Assembly (NCBI GenBank): GCA_043826085.1
Contig: JBDRQW010000031.1
Location: forward strand, 1-9,746
Length of the DNA stretch: 9,746 nucleotides
Direction of reading: 5' to 3'
From: CAXBYZ01 sp043826085
GTDB lineage: Bacteria > Patescibacteriota > Microgenomatia > UBA1400 > CG1-02-47-37
Shown here: piece after piece, positions 1-5,072 of the stretch
Layout: every line of letters starts with the position of its first letter
Position numbering within the stretch: the first letter of the stretch is position 1
The notes under the pieces: generated by a model
The model's database searches: none
What the model saw: the letters and a program-made list of their open reading frames with translations, nothing else
What the model was told of the DNA's origin: nothing
Position numbers and translations under genes: made by a program

Positions 1-1
1 G

Positions 2-943
2 TTTTTGGCGGAGACGGATGTGGATGTGGTGGTGGCGAGTGTGAGAGAGTTGGTTTCATCCCGGAGTGGAACCCAAATTAATAATAAAAATAAGAGTTCC
101 ACTCCGGGATGTAAGTTGGGTTTAGTGATTGTAGATAGCGTTCAGACCATGAATACCGAGGATTTGACGGGAATGGCGGGGAGCGTGGGACAAGTGAGAG
201 AGTGTTCACATCGTTTACTCAAAATGGCTAAAGAGCTTAATGTACCGGTCTTTTTGGTGGGACATGTTACTAAGCAAGGGACTATTGCCGGACCTAAAGT
301 ACTGGAACATTTAGTGGATACGGTTTTGTATTTGGAAGGGGATAAAAAGCATGTTTTTAGGATTTTAAGGGCTAATAAAAATAGGTTTGGATCAGTAGAT
401 GAGGTGGGGGTTTTCTTGATGAGTGATAAAGGTTTAACTGAGGTGGTTAATCCGAGTGATTTGTTTTTGGAAGAAAGGCAGGTAAAAGTGCCGGGGAGTG
501 TGGTGACGGCAGTAATGGAGGGAACCAGGCCGGTATTGGTGGAAGTGCAGGCTTTGGTAGTGCCGTCACAATTGGCAGTGCCAAGAAGAGTAGGTAATGG
601 ATTTAATCCTTTAAGGTTGCAATTATTAACGGCGGTTTTATCTAAAAGAGCAAGATTGCCTTTAGGTAAAATGGATGTATATGTAAATGTGGCCGGAGGT
701 TTGAAATTAAATGAGCCGGCGGCGGATTTGGGAGTGTGTATGGCGATTGCCTCGAGTTTTAAAAATAAACCGGTTAGTTCTAAATTGGCGATTTTTGGAG
801 AAGTGGGGTTACTTGGAGAGGTGCGAAGGGTGTCTTTTAGCGAAAAACGCGTTAGAGAGGCAAAGAAGCTTGGTTACTCGAGAGTAATGGGGCCGGAAAA
901 TATAAAGACGGTGGTGGAAGCGATGAGAGAGTTGACAAAGTAA
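2..943 (+). CDS. radA: DNA repair protein RadA, 5'-truncated by the window
   Basis: RadA (Sms) is a RecA-like ATPase with a Lon-protease-like C-terminal domain that promotes branch migration during recombinational repair. The frame is open to the left edge, so the start codon, zinc finger and Walker A are outside. Counting from the TTG at position 5, visible marks are the Walker B-like strand LGLVIVDS (38-45), GSVGQVRE (59-66), the RadA-specific KNRFG motif (125-129), and a Lon-C-like domain containing PRRVGNGFNPLRL and GGLKLNEPAADLG, then FGEVGLLGEVRRV. From memory of E. coli RadA, the segment between the AETD motif and Walker B is about 20 residues too long; the extra part (18-36) is encoded by a perfect inverted repeat, listed separately. 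The gene ends in TAA, and the promoter of the next operon overlaps its last codons. Identity is very secure; whether the inserted loop affects activity cannot be told. Confidence 0.96.
   Translation, partial: FLAETDVDVVVASVRELVSSRSGTQINNKNKSSTPGCKLGLVIVDSVQTMNTEDLTGMAGSVGQVRECSHRLLKMAKELNVPVFLVGHVTKQGTIAGPKVLEHLVDTVLYLEGDKKHVFRILRANKNRFGSVDEVGVFLMSDKGLTEVVNPSDLFLEERQVKVPGSVVTAVMEGTRPVLVEVQALVVPSQLAVPRRVGNGFNPLRLQLLTAVLSKRARLPLGKMDVYVNVAGGLKLNEPAADLGVCMAIASSFKNKPVSSKLAIFGEVGLLGEVRRVSFSEKRVREAKKLGYSRVMGPENIKTVVEAMRELTK
57..111. repeat. 16-bp perfect inverted repeat inside radA (possible in-frame palindromic insertion)
   Basis: Arms catcccggagtggaac (57-72) and gttccactccgggatg (96-111) are exact reverse complements, separated by a 23-base AT-rich loop. 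The arms are GC-richer than the surrounding gene. The unit is translated in frame as residues 18-36, low-complexity sequence rich in Ser, Asn and Lys, and no stop codon is created. It lies between the helix after AETD and the Walker B strand, a likely surface loop, and its size matches the excess length of this segment. REP/MITE-like origin is inference; no second copy occurs in the window. Confidence 0.8.
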
Positions 944-960
944 TAATTGTATATTATGAT
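932..960 (+). promoter_or_regulatory. Sigma70-type promoter of brnT-brnA
   Basis: TTGACA (932-937), a 17-base spacer and TATGAT (955-960) form a near-consensus promoter, starting inside the last codons of radA. Transcription would begin around 967-969, essentially at the brnT ATG at 969, so the toxin message looks leaderless. No Shine-Dalgarno sequence precedes that ATG, which agrees. Confidence 0.8.
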
Positions 961-970
961 AATATACAAT
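946..970. promoter_or_regulatory. Operator-like palindrome over the brnTA -10 box and start codon
   Basis: attgtatatt (946-955) and aatatacaat (961-970) are perfect inverted 10-mers around a 5-base centre. They cover the -10 box and the first two bases of the brnT start codon. BrnA-type ribbon-helix-helix antitoxins are known to repress their own operon by binding promoter palindromes, so this is the obvious operator. Binding itself is inferred. Confidence 0.72.
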
Positions 971-1286
971 GCCTTTATTACAGATTAATAAAATTTTAAG
1001 TGAACTTAAAGGGTTTGATTGGAATAAGGGCAATGTTGACAAGAATTTAATAAAACATGAAGTTTCTGTTAAGGAGTGCGAAGAAGCGTTTTTTAATGAA
1101 CCAATTGTTTTTTTTAAAGACGAAAAACACTCAAAAAAAGAGAAAAGATATGGTATTTTTGGACGAACTAATAGTAATCGAAAACTAACTATTATCTTTA
1201 CAATTCGAAATAAAAAAATTAGAGTGATCTCAGCTCTAGGTCAAAGTAAAAAAGAAAGGAGAAAATATGATAAAAAAGAAAATTAA
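969..1286 (+). CDS. brnT: BrnT family type II toxin (ribonuclease)
   Basis: BrnT toxins are small RelE-fold ribonucleases that stop translation until neutralised by BrnA. The 105-residue product has the family pattern in order: FDWNKGNVDKNLIKHEVS (about 16-33), AFFNEPIVFFKDEKHS, a short YGIFGR strand, and the C-terminal IRVISALGQSKKERRKY block corresponding to the conserved R-x-I-S-A...ER..Y signature. It has about 10-15 more N-terminal residues than a typical BrnT if ATG 969 is used; that start is supported by the promoter, which places the transcript start within a couple of bases of it. The 3' end overlaps the antitoxin gene by 20 bases, the usual toxin-first order of brnTA operons. Regulation is probably autorepression through the palindrome over the promoter. 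The family assignment is firm; activity is not shown. Confidence 0.9.
   Translation: MPLLQINKILSELKGFDWNKGNVDKNLIKHEVSVKECEEAFFNEPIVFFKDEKHSKKEKRYGIFGRTNSNRKLTIIFTIRNKKIRVISALGQSKKERRKYDKKEN
1255..1261 (+). promoter_or_regulatory. Strong Shine-Dalgarno site of brnA
   Basis: AAAGGAG lies 5 bases before the brnA ATG and inside the brnT coding region. It is the best ribosome-binding site in the window and fixes the brnA start. The toxin upstream has none, so the pair should translate more antitoxin than toxin from one message. Confidence 0.75.
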
Positions 1287-1554
1287 ACGAATTCCGAGTT
1301 TTAAAACTGAAGATAAGGAAAGAGAATTTTGGGCGACTCATGATGCGACTGACTATTTTGATATGTCAAAAGCTATAATTAATCCAATTTTTCCTAACCT
1401 TAAACCTTCAACTAAGTCGATTTCCTTGAGGTTACCTCAGTTTTTACTCGAGAGTATTAAGCAGATGGCTAATAAAAGGGACGTGCCTTATCAGTCTTTG
1501 ATGAAAATGTTTTTGTCTGAAAGAGTGGAGAGAGAATATAAGTTATCCACATAG
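1267..1554 (+). CDS. brnA: BrnA/CopG-type antitoxin (ribbon-helix-helix)
   Basis: This is the antitoxin and transcriptional repressor of the pair. It binds BrnT directly and, through its ribbon-helix-helix domain, the operon promoter. The 95-residue protein begins with a basic tail, then the family hallmark IPSFKTEDKEREFWATHD (about 8-25) followed by TDYFD. The C-terminal half holds STKSISLRLPQFLLESIKQ, the beta strand and first helix of a ribbon-helix-helix fold, and MANKRDVPYQSLMKMFLSERV, the second helix. The start is fixed by AAAGGAG five bases upstream. It overlaps brnT by 20 bases, so the two should be translationally coupled. A 372-base non-coding stretch follows. The family is CopG_antitoxin/BrnA; the assignment is strong because the cognate toxin is adjacent. 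Confidence 0.9.
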   Translation: MIKKKIKRIPSFKTEDKEREFWATHDATDYFDMSKAIINPIFPNLKPSTKSISLRLPQFLLESIKQMANKRDVPYQSLMKMFLSERVEREYKLST

Positions 1555-1652
1555 ATTAAAAAAGAGGGGATAAGGGTGGTTTTTCTTGAGTATAAGTTTT
1601 AATAGGAAATGTTATAAGATAGGTGAAATTTCAAAGTTATTTTCTTATAGGG

Positions 1653-1680
1653 TTGACAAGTGGGAAAATTTTGATAGAAT
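1653..1680 (+). promoter_or_regulatory. Promoter of the surface-protein/sortase operon
   Basis: TTGACA (1653-1658), a 16-base spacer and TAGAAT (1675-1680). Transcription would start near 1687 and give a 5' leader of about 240 bases before the ATG at 1927. It is the only good forward promoter in the 1555-1926 gap. From 1555 to 1652 I see only AT-rich sequence with weak dyads. Confidence 0.65.
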
Positions 1681-1752
1681 AAAGGGCATAGTAAGCAATA
1701 AATAAAGAGCATTATTATCGCAGTGGGGTACTCGAGTAATAATGCCCTTTAT
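1679..1752 (+). other. Leader segment with two mutually exclusive stems
   Basis: ataaagggcat (1679-1689) is the exact reverse complement of 1742-1752, giving an 11-bp outer stem. gcattatta (1709-1717) is the exact reverse complement of taataatgc (1737-1745). The two right arms share 1742-1745, so both full stems cannot form together. The outer left arm begins at the -10 box, so in RNA only its distal part (from about 1687) would be available, which weakens a switch model. There is no T-run, so it is not a plain terminator. I do not recognise a known riboswitch. Confidence 0.45.
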
Positions 1753-1787
1753 AAAACAATTTACATTGAAATAAAATTTTGTCAAGA

Positions 1788-1874
1788 CCTGCCCCTAGTG
1801 ACAGGCGACGATCAAGCTTTTTAAGTGAGGGGTGATAAGTTGGGCAGGCCTATCACTCCTCTCTTGAAAGGCTT
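1788..1874 (+). ncRNA. Structured leader RNA: long hairpin with a possible loop pseudoknot
   Basis: Positions 1814-1837 and 1851-1874 form a 24-position stem with only one mismatch (T1826 against T1862) and three G-U wobbles, closed by a 13-base loop (1838-1850). The loop sequence gggcagg (1842-1848) is the exact complement of cctgccc (1788-1794) upstream, so a pseudoknot is possible. Retention of pairing through G-U positions suggests an RNA-level structure, but one sequence cannot show covariation. It lies in the leader of the surface-protein/sortase operon. It could be an unknown cis-regulatory RNA or a short mobile palindrome; no known Rfam class came to mind. Confidence 0.45.
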
Positions 1875-1876
1875 AA

Positions 1877-1899
1877 TTACAAGGTACGGTACCTTGTAA
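1877..1899. repeat. REP-like palindrome, copy 1 (caaggtac type)
   Basis: ttacaaggtac (1877-1887) and gtaccttgtaa (1889-1899) are exact inverted 11-mers around a single base. The same half-sites, caaggtac and gtaccttgtaa, recur at 7697-7735 around a 20-base insert. A shared intergenic palindrome family is therefore likely. The 27 bases after it hold only a weak dyad (1902-1920) and no ribosome-binding site for the next gene. Confidence 0.6.
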
Positions 1900-1926
1900 A
1901 AGGTAAGAACCGTTCTTTCCGTTTTT

Positions 1927-2994
1927 ATGAAGAAAATAAAGAAAAATCAGATTTTAGGTGGACTGTTAGCAGTTTTATTGGTAGTGGCGGGTTGGCAATT
2001 TTGGCAAGTGAAAAAGCAAGCAAATATTTTGGCGGCTACTGGTTGTCCAGGATTGTCTCAGTCTGCGTGTAATGGTTGTAGTGATGAGAAGTTTTATAAA
2101 TGTTATTGGAATCGAGATGCTGGAGCTTGTAAAGTGAAATATGATAGATCGTGTGGAGGTAATGAAGTTTATTGGCCTGATAAGATATTAGAATGTAGTT
2201 CAAGTTATTCAAACCTAGAATGTAGGCCTAAAAAGGTGGGTGAAAGTTGTAATAATACAGGGGTTTGTACAGCAACCTATCATATTACTGACGCTCTTGA
2301 GTATGAAAATGACAAGTTGAAGGTGGTAAAATGTTCTTGTGTTGGAAGTGAAGATCCAAACCCTTCACCTACACCAAGCCCAAGTCCATCACCAAGTCCA
2401 TCTCCAAGTCCAAGCCCAAGCCCAAGCCCTTCACCAAGTCCATCACCAAGCCCTTCACCTTCTCCGTCAGTTAGTCCTTCTCCGAGCCCATCTCCGTCTC
2501 CAAGTCCTTCAGTTAGCCCATCTCCGTCACCAAGCCCATCGGTTAGTCCATCTCCAAGCCCTGAGCCAGATAAAGCTTTGTTTGTAATTCGAAAATACAA
2601 AGATGATGATAAAGATGGTGTTTGGGACAGCAATGAAGGCAGTACAGGTCAAGCTTGGCAATTTCAATATAAATTAAATGACGGTAATTGGCAGGATTAT
2701 TGGACTAATGATAGTTCTGGCTGGGGGGGTTGGATTACTGTTAATGATGATACTAAGGTAGAGGTTAAAGAAATTGAGAAGTCTGATTGGGTAAATACGA
2801 CCGGGTTAGTTAAAATTGAATACTTGGATGAAGGAAGAAGTTATTACTTTGATTTTGGAAATTATCCAAAACCGGGGGTAGTAGTGACTGTGCCACCGGT
2901 TCAGGCACCTGAAGCTGGTGGAGGTTTTGCTTTTTGGCCGGTAGCAGTGGTGATATTCGGAGTAGCTTTGCAGATATTGGCTGTGTTACTTTAA
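1927..2994 (+). CDS. Cys-rich, Ser-Pro-linked membrane-anchored surface protein (likely sortase substrate)
   Basis: This is a secreted surface protein of unknown role. A basic start and hydrophobic segment (about 10-28) form a signal peptide or anchor. Residues 40-138 contain 12 cysteines, an even number that suggests a disulfide-rich module. Residues 146-214 are an almost pure Ser-Pro repeat interrupted by a few Val and Thr, an extended wall-spanning linker. From 219 comes a beta-sandwich-like domain with DDDKDGVWDSNEG (226-238), a calcium-loop pattern as in SdrD B-type repeats, ending in YYFDFGN (306-312). The C-terminus is VQAPEAGGG (325-333) then a hydrophobic stretch to the last residue. 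APEAG resembles a divergent LPXTG-type sorting motif, but the usual basic tail is missing. The sortase gene begins 3 bases after the stop, so the two form an operon. The ATG at 1927 has no Shine-Dalgarno site. Architecture is clear; sorting is inferred. Confidence 0.82.
   Translation: MKKIKKNQILGGLLAVLLVVAGWQFWQVKKQANILAATGCPGLSQSACNGCSDEKFYKCYWNRDAGACKVKYDRSCGGNEVYWPDKILECSSSYSNLECRPKKVGESCNNTGVCTATYHITDALEYENDKLKVVKCSCVGSEDPNPSPTPSPSPSPSPSPSPSPSPSPSPSPSPSPSPSPSVSPSPSPSPSPSPSVSPSPSPSPSVSPSPSPEPDKALFVIRKYKDDDKDGVWDSNEGSTGQAWQFQYKLNDGNWQDYWTNDSSGWGGWITVNDDTKVEVKEIEKSDWVNTTGLVKIEYLDEGRSYYFDFGNYPKPGVVVTVPPVQAPEAGGGFAFWPVAVVIFGVALQILAVLL
2362..2568 (+). repeat. Low-complexity (Ser-Pro)n coding repeat
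   Basis: About 69 codons alternate Ser and Pro using mixed codons (tca, tct, tcg, agc, agt with cca, cct, ccg), with Val replacing Pro at intervals in a PSVSP pattern. The mixed codons show protein-level selection or old expansion rather than recent slippage. The region creates long spurious open frames on the other strand and in another forward frame. Confidence 0.9.
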
Positions 2995-2997
2995 GGT

Positions 2998-3672
2998 ATG
3001 TTGCCAAGTTCGGGAGTGATTTATCAGCGTCCAAGAAGGCGTGATAAAGTTAAAAAAAGTTTATCTGTGTGGGGAAAAGGTTTGATTTTAGGTTCTTTGA
3101 TGGTGATTATTACCACCGGAATCTTGCCTTTAATTATTGGTAAAGAAGAAGCAAGGCAGAAATTAAAGGAATTAAAATTAAGCCAAATTACTTTTTCTGA
3201 TTTATTGCGGATTAATGCCGATGAACAAACTAAAGTGACACCGGCCACTTATTTTACAATTGACATTCCAAAAATTAAAGCCAAATCTCAAGTTCAAGTT
3301 AATGTAAATGCAGGTAATAAAAAAGAATATGAAAAAGCTTTAAAAGAGGGGATTGCGCATGTTAGGGGGACGATGCTACCGGGTATGGGTGGAGGGGTGA
3401 CTTTGTTTGCTCATTCAACGGATTTGTTAGCTAATGTGGGGCGGTATAATGCGGTGTTTTATAAATTGGATGAATTAGTGGTTGGTGATGAAGTGGTGGT
3501 TTGGTTTTTGGGGGAAAAGTATGAGTATCGGGTAGTGGGGAGTTTTGTGACCGAGGCTAGTAATGTGGAGGTGTTTAAGCAGAGTAAAGATGAAGAAAAA
3601 TTGTTTTTGGTGACTTGTACGCCAAGGGGGACGACTAAAAAAAGGTTGGTGGTCGAGGCGGAGTTGAGGTAA
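2998..3672 (+). CDS. Sortase family transpeptidase
   Basis: Sortases cleave a C-terminal sorting motif of exported proteins and join them to a cell-surface acceptor through an active-site cysteine. The 224-residue protein has a basic cytoplasmic start (QRPRRRDKVKK), one membrane helix (about 24-47) and an extracellular catalytic domain. The triad is visible: His139 in TLFAHSTD, Cys207 in LVTCTP, and Arg216 in GTTKKRLVV. The domain begins with YFTIDIPKIKAKSQV, typical of the family. Length fits a single-pass class D/E-like sortase, though the class cannot be fixed by eye. Its ATG follows the surface-protein stop by 3 bases, so the two are cotranscribed and the neighbour is the prime substrate candidate. 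CPR bacteria lack a classical Gram-positive wall, so the acceptor is unknown. A hairpin follows the gene. Confidence 0.92.
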   Translation: MLPSSGVIYQRPRRRDKVKKSLSVWGKGLILGSLMVIITTGILPLIIGKEEARQKLKELKLSQITFSDLLRINADEQTKVTPATYFTIDIPKIKAKSQVQVNVNAGNKKEYEKALKEGIAHVRGTMLPGMGGGVTLFAHSTDLLANVGRYNAVFYKLDELVVGDEVVVWFLGEKYEYRVVGSFVTEASNVEVFKQSKDEEKLFLVTCTPRGTTKKRLVVEAELR

Positions 3673-3678
3673 ATTGTT

Positions 3679-3711
3679 CACATACTGGTTCCGAACCAGC
3701 ATGTGGATTTT
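3679..3711 (+). terminator. Hairpin after the sortase gene, probable terminator
   Basis: cacatactggtt (3679-3690) pairs with aaccagcatgtg (3694-3705) with one mismatch, followed by ga and TTTT. The T-run is short, so termination may be partial. It sits 6 bases past the sortase stop. A similar cacat/atgtg hairpin with the same tttt-gcttgacaggg tail follows the fic gene. Confidence 0.55.
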
Positions 3712-3736
3712 GCTTGACAGGGAGATAGTTTATATT
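3708..3736 (+). repeat. Hairpin-promoter module, copy 1 (degenerate)
   Basis: ttttgcttgacaggg (3708-3722) is identical to 4861-4875, and tatatta (3731-3737) recurs at 4890-4896. Here only 11 bases separate TTGACA (3714-3719) and TATATT (3731-3736), against 17 in the second copy. This copy is therefore probably not an efficient promoter. The fic gene has a better promoter just downstream. Confidence 0.6.
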
Positions 3737-3741
3737 AATCC

Positions 3742-3769
3742 TTGACTTTCTTATATAATCTTATATAAT
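3742..3769 (+). promoter_or_regulatory. Promoter of the first fic gene with tandem decamer
   Basis: TTGACT (3742-3747), a 16-base spacer and TATAAT (3764-3769). The decamer cttatataat occurs twice in tandem (3750-3759, 3760-3769), so two TATAAT boxes lie exactly one helical turn apart. Transcription would start near 3776, 8 bases before the ATG at 3784. The tandem repeat may be an operator or an alternative -10. Confidence 0.68.
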
Positions 3770-3783
3770 TGAAGTATAAGATT

Positions 3784-4839
3784 ATGAAGAACAATTTTGA
3801 TAAAAGACTAGACAATTTGCCGGTTTCAATTTGGCAAAAAGTGGCTCAAATTGATGAGCTTAAAGGTCAATGGGTTGCAGGAGTAAAGCTTGGTCCGCGG
3901 GTGTTGGGTCGGTTGAAGAAATCAGTTTTGGTAACTTCAACCGGGGCTTCGACTCGAATTGAGGGCTCTAAATTAAGTGACGAAGAGGTGGAAAAAGTAA
4001 TGAGGGGGATTTTGATAAAGAAATTCTCTGATCGGGATAAACAGGAGATTCAAGGTTACTATGAGTTATTAGCTAATGTTTTTGAAAGTTTTGGCAGCTT
4101 GAAACTAACAGAAAACTTGATAAAACATTTTCATCAGGAGTTATTAAAATATGTAGATAAAGATCAGAGGCATCGGGGAGAGTATAAAAAACAGGAAAAT
4201 AAAGTGTTGATGATTAATAAAGCCGGGGAGTCTGCCGGAGTTTTGTTTGAGACTAGCAGTGTTTTGTTAACACCAAAAGAAATGCTGGATTTGGTTTGGT
4301 GGACCGGGGAAGCTTTTAGAAAAGAAATTTATCATCCATTGTTGTTGGTAGGTAATTTTGTAGCTTCGTTTTTAAAAATTCATCCTTTTACTGACGGGAA
4401 TGGCCGTTTGTCAAGAATTTTAACTAATTTGTTAATGCTTAAATCGGGCTATGATTATATGCCCTATATTTCACACGAGAAGTTGATTGAAGATCAAAAG
4501 ATAGATTATTACTTGGCTTTAAGGCAGAGTCAGAAAACTTTTGGAACTAAAAAAGAGAGCTTGGAAGCTTGGCTTGAGTTTTTTTTGGAAATAGTTTATC
4601 AACAAACTCAATTGGCTTTGGAGTTATTAAGCGGGGAAAATATGGAGAAATTATTGTCTTTAACTCAGCTTAAGGTTTGGGAGTATATTCAGGAAAAAGG
4701 TGAGGTAACTCCAAGGGAGTTAGCAGGGAAATTGGGGATTGTTCGAGCGACGGTTAATCAAGTTTTGAGTAAGTTGATAAGATTGAAAAAGATTGAGCGG
4801 TTGGGTTTGGGCAGGGGGACTTATTATCGAGAGGCATAA
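3784..4839 (+). CDS. Fic family protein (AMP-transferase type) with C-terminal winged helix
   Basis: Fic enzymes transfer AMP or another nucleotide moiety to target hydroxyls. The 351-residue protein has the complete catalytic motif HPFTDGNGRLSR (200-211). The autoinhibitory motif S-x-x-x-E-G is present as STRIEG (56-61), N-terminal to the Fic core, making it a class II, self-inhibited Fic. RGEYKKQENKV marks the flap before the core. The last 60 residues (about 291-351) read as a winged helix-turn-helix (TPRELAGKLGIVRATVNQVLSKLIRLKKIERL), common in bacterial Fic proteins and suggesting DNA binding or autoregulation. A TTG at 3769 would add five residues but lies inside the -10 box, so ATG 3784 is preferred. 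It stands alone between two hairpins with its own promoter. The target is unknown; toxin, regulator or housekeeping modifier all remain possible. Confidence 0.92.
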   Translation: MKNNFDKRLDNLPVSIWQKVAQIDELKGQWVAGVKLGPRVLGRLKKSVLVTSTGASTRIEGSKLSDEEVEKVMRGILIKKFSDRDKQEIQGYYELLANVFESFGSLKLTENLIKHFHQELLKYVDKDQRHRGEYKKQENKVLMINKAGESAGVLFETSSVLLTPKEMLDLVWWTGEAFRKEIYHPLLLVGNFVASFLKIHPFTDGNGRLSRILTNLLMLKSGYDYMPYISHEKLIEDQKIDYYLALRQSQKTFGTKKESLEAWLEFFLEIVYQQTQLALELLSGENMEKLLSLTQLKVWEYIQEKGEVTPRELAGKLGIVRATVNQVLSKLIRLKKIERLGLGRGTYYREA

Positions 4840-4842
4840 ATT

Positions 4843-4864
4843 ACACACATCTGATGTGTGTTTT
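4843..4864 (+). terminator. Probable intrinsic terminator of the first fic gene
   Basis: acacacat (4843-4850) pairs perfectly with atgtgtgt (4854-4861) around loop ctg, running into TTTT (4861-4864), 3 bases after the fic stop. The stem is moderately stable and the T-run short. Confidence 0.6.
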
Positions 4865-4866
4865 GC

Positions 4867-4895
4867 TTGACAGGGGATGGAATAACGGTTATATT
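4867..4895 (+). promoter_or_regulatory. Promoter of rho (hairpin-promoter module, copy 2)
   Basis: TTGACA (4867-4872), a 17-base spacer and TATATT (4890-4895) make a near-consensus promoter directly behind the fic terminator. Transcription would start around 4902, leaving a rho leader of about 170 bases. Confidence 0.75.
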
Positions 4896-4907
4896 AGAAT
4901 TATATTC

Positions 4908-4937
4908 CGCTTTTGAGCGAGGAAACCCCGTTTTTTT
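4908..4937 (+). terminator. Attenuator-like hairpins with T7 tract in the rho leader
   Basis: cgcttttgagcg (4908-4919) forms a small stem with a TTTG loop. cgaggaaaccccg (4918-4930) forms a second, imperfect stem with an AAA loop, followed by seven T residues (4931-4937). The stems overlap by two bases. Lying about 30 bases after the predicted transcript start, this could end transcription before rho and act as an attenuator. The stems are short, so efficiency is doubtful. Confidence 0.45.
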
Positions 4938-4987
4938 AGATAATGTGAGTAATAAATTTTTGTATTAATTTCCCTTATATTGATGAA

Positions 4988-5048
4988 AAGGTTACGAACT
5001 CGAATATTGAGAAGGTTACGAACTCGAACTTCTTAAAGTTCGTAACCT
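4988..5048 (+). repeat. Two direct repeats plus one inverted copy before rho
   Basis: aaggttacgaactcgaa occurs at 4988-5004 and 5012-5028 (24-base period). agttcgtaacct (5037-5048) is the exact reverse complement of aggttacgaact in both copies (4989-5000 and 5013-5024). Either direct copy can pair with the inverted one, giving two alternative 12-bp hairpins. The inverted arm ends 14 bases before the rho Shine-Dalgarno site. Possible functions are leader regulation of rho, a protein-binding array, or a duplicated REP-like element. Confidence 0.6.
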
Positions 5049-5072
5049 AGAGAACATAATAGAAAGGCATGT

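Noticed and set aside
1543..1551. Perfect DnaA-box-like 9-mer ttatccaca
   Set aside because: It lies inside the last codons of brnA, is single, and no cluster of boxes, AT-rich unwinding element or dnaA/dnaN gene is nearby. One chance match in 10 kb is not surprising, so no origin is claimed.
1780..1785. TTGACA on the minus strand, possible divergent promoter in the 1555-1926 gap
   Set aside because: No acceptable -10 box lies at 16-18 bases and no minus-strand gene follows.
2280..2633. Long Gly/Asp/Leu-rich open frame on the minus strand and a Gln/His/Leu-rich frame on the plus strand
   Set aside because: Both are by-products of the Ser-Pro coding repeat, whose restricted codons remove stops in other frames. 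Neither has a start signal or a recognisable domain.
4988..5048. Direct repeats considered as a CRISPR or iteron array
   Set aside because: Only two direct copies with a 7-base gap and one inverted copy are present. There are no spacer-sized gaps, and no cas or replication genes.
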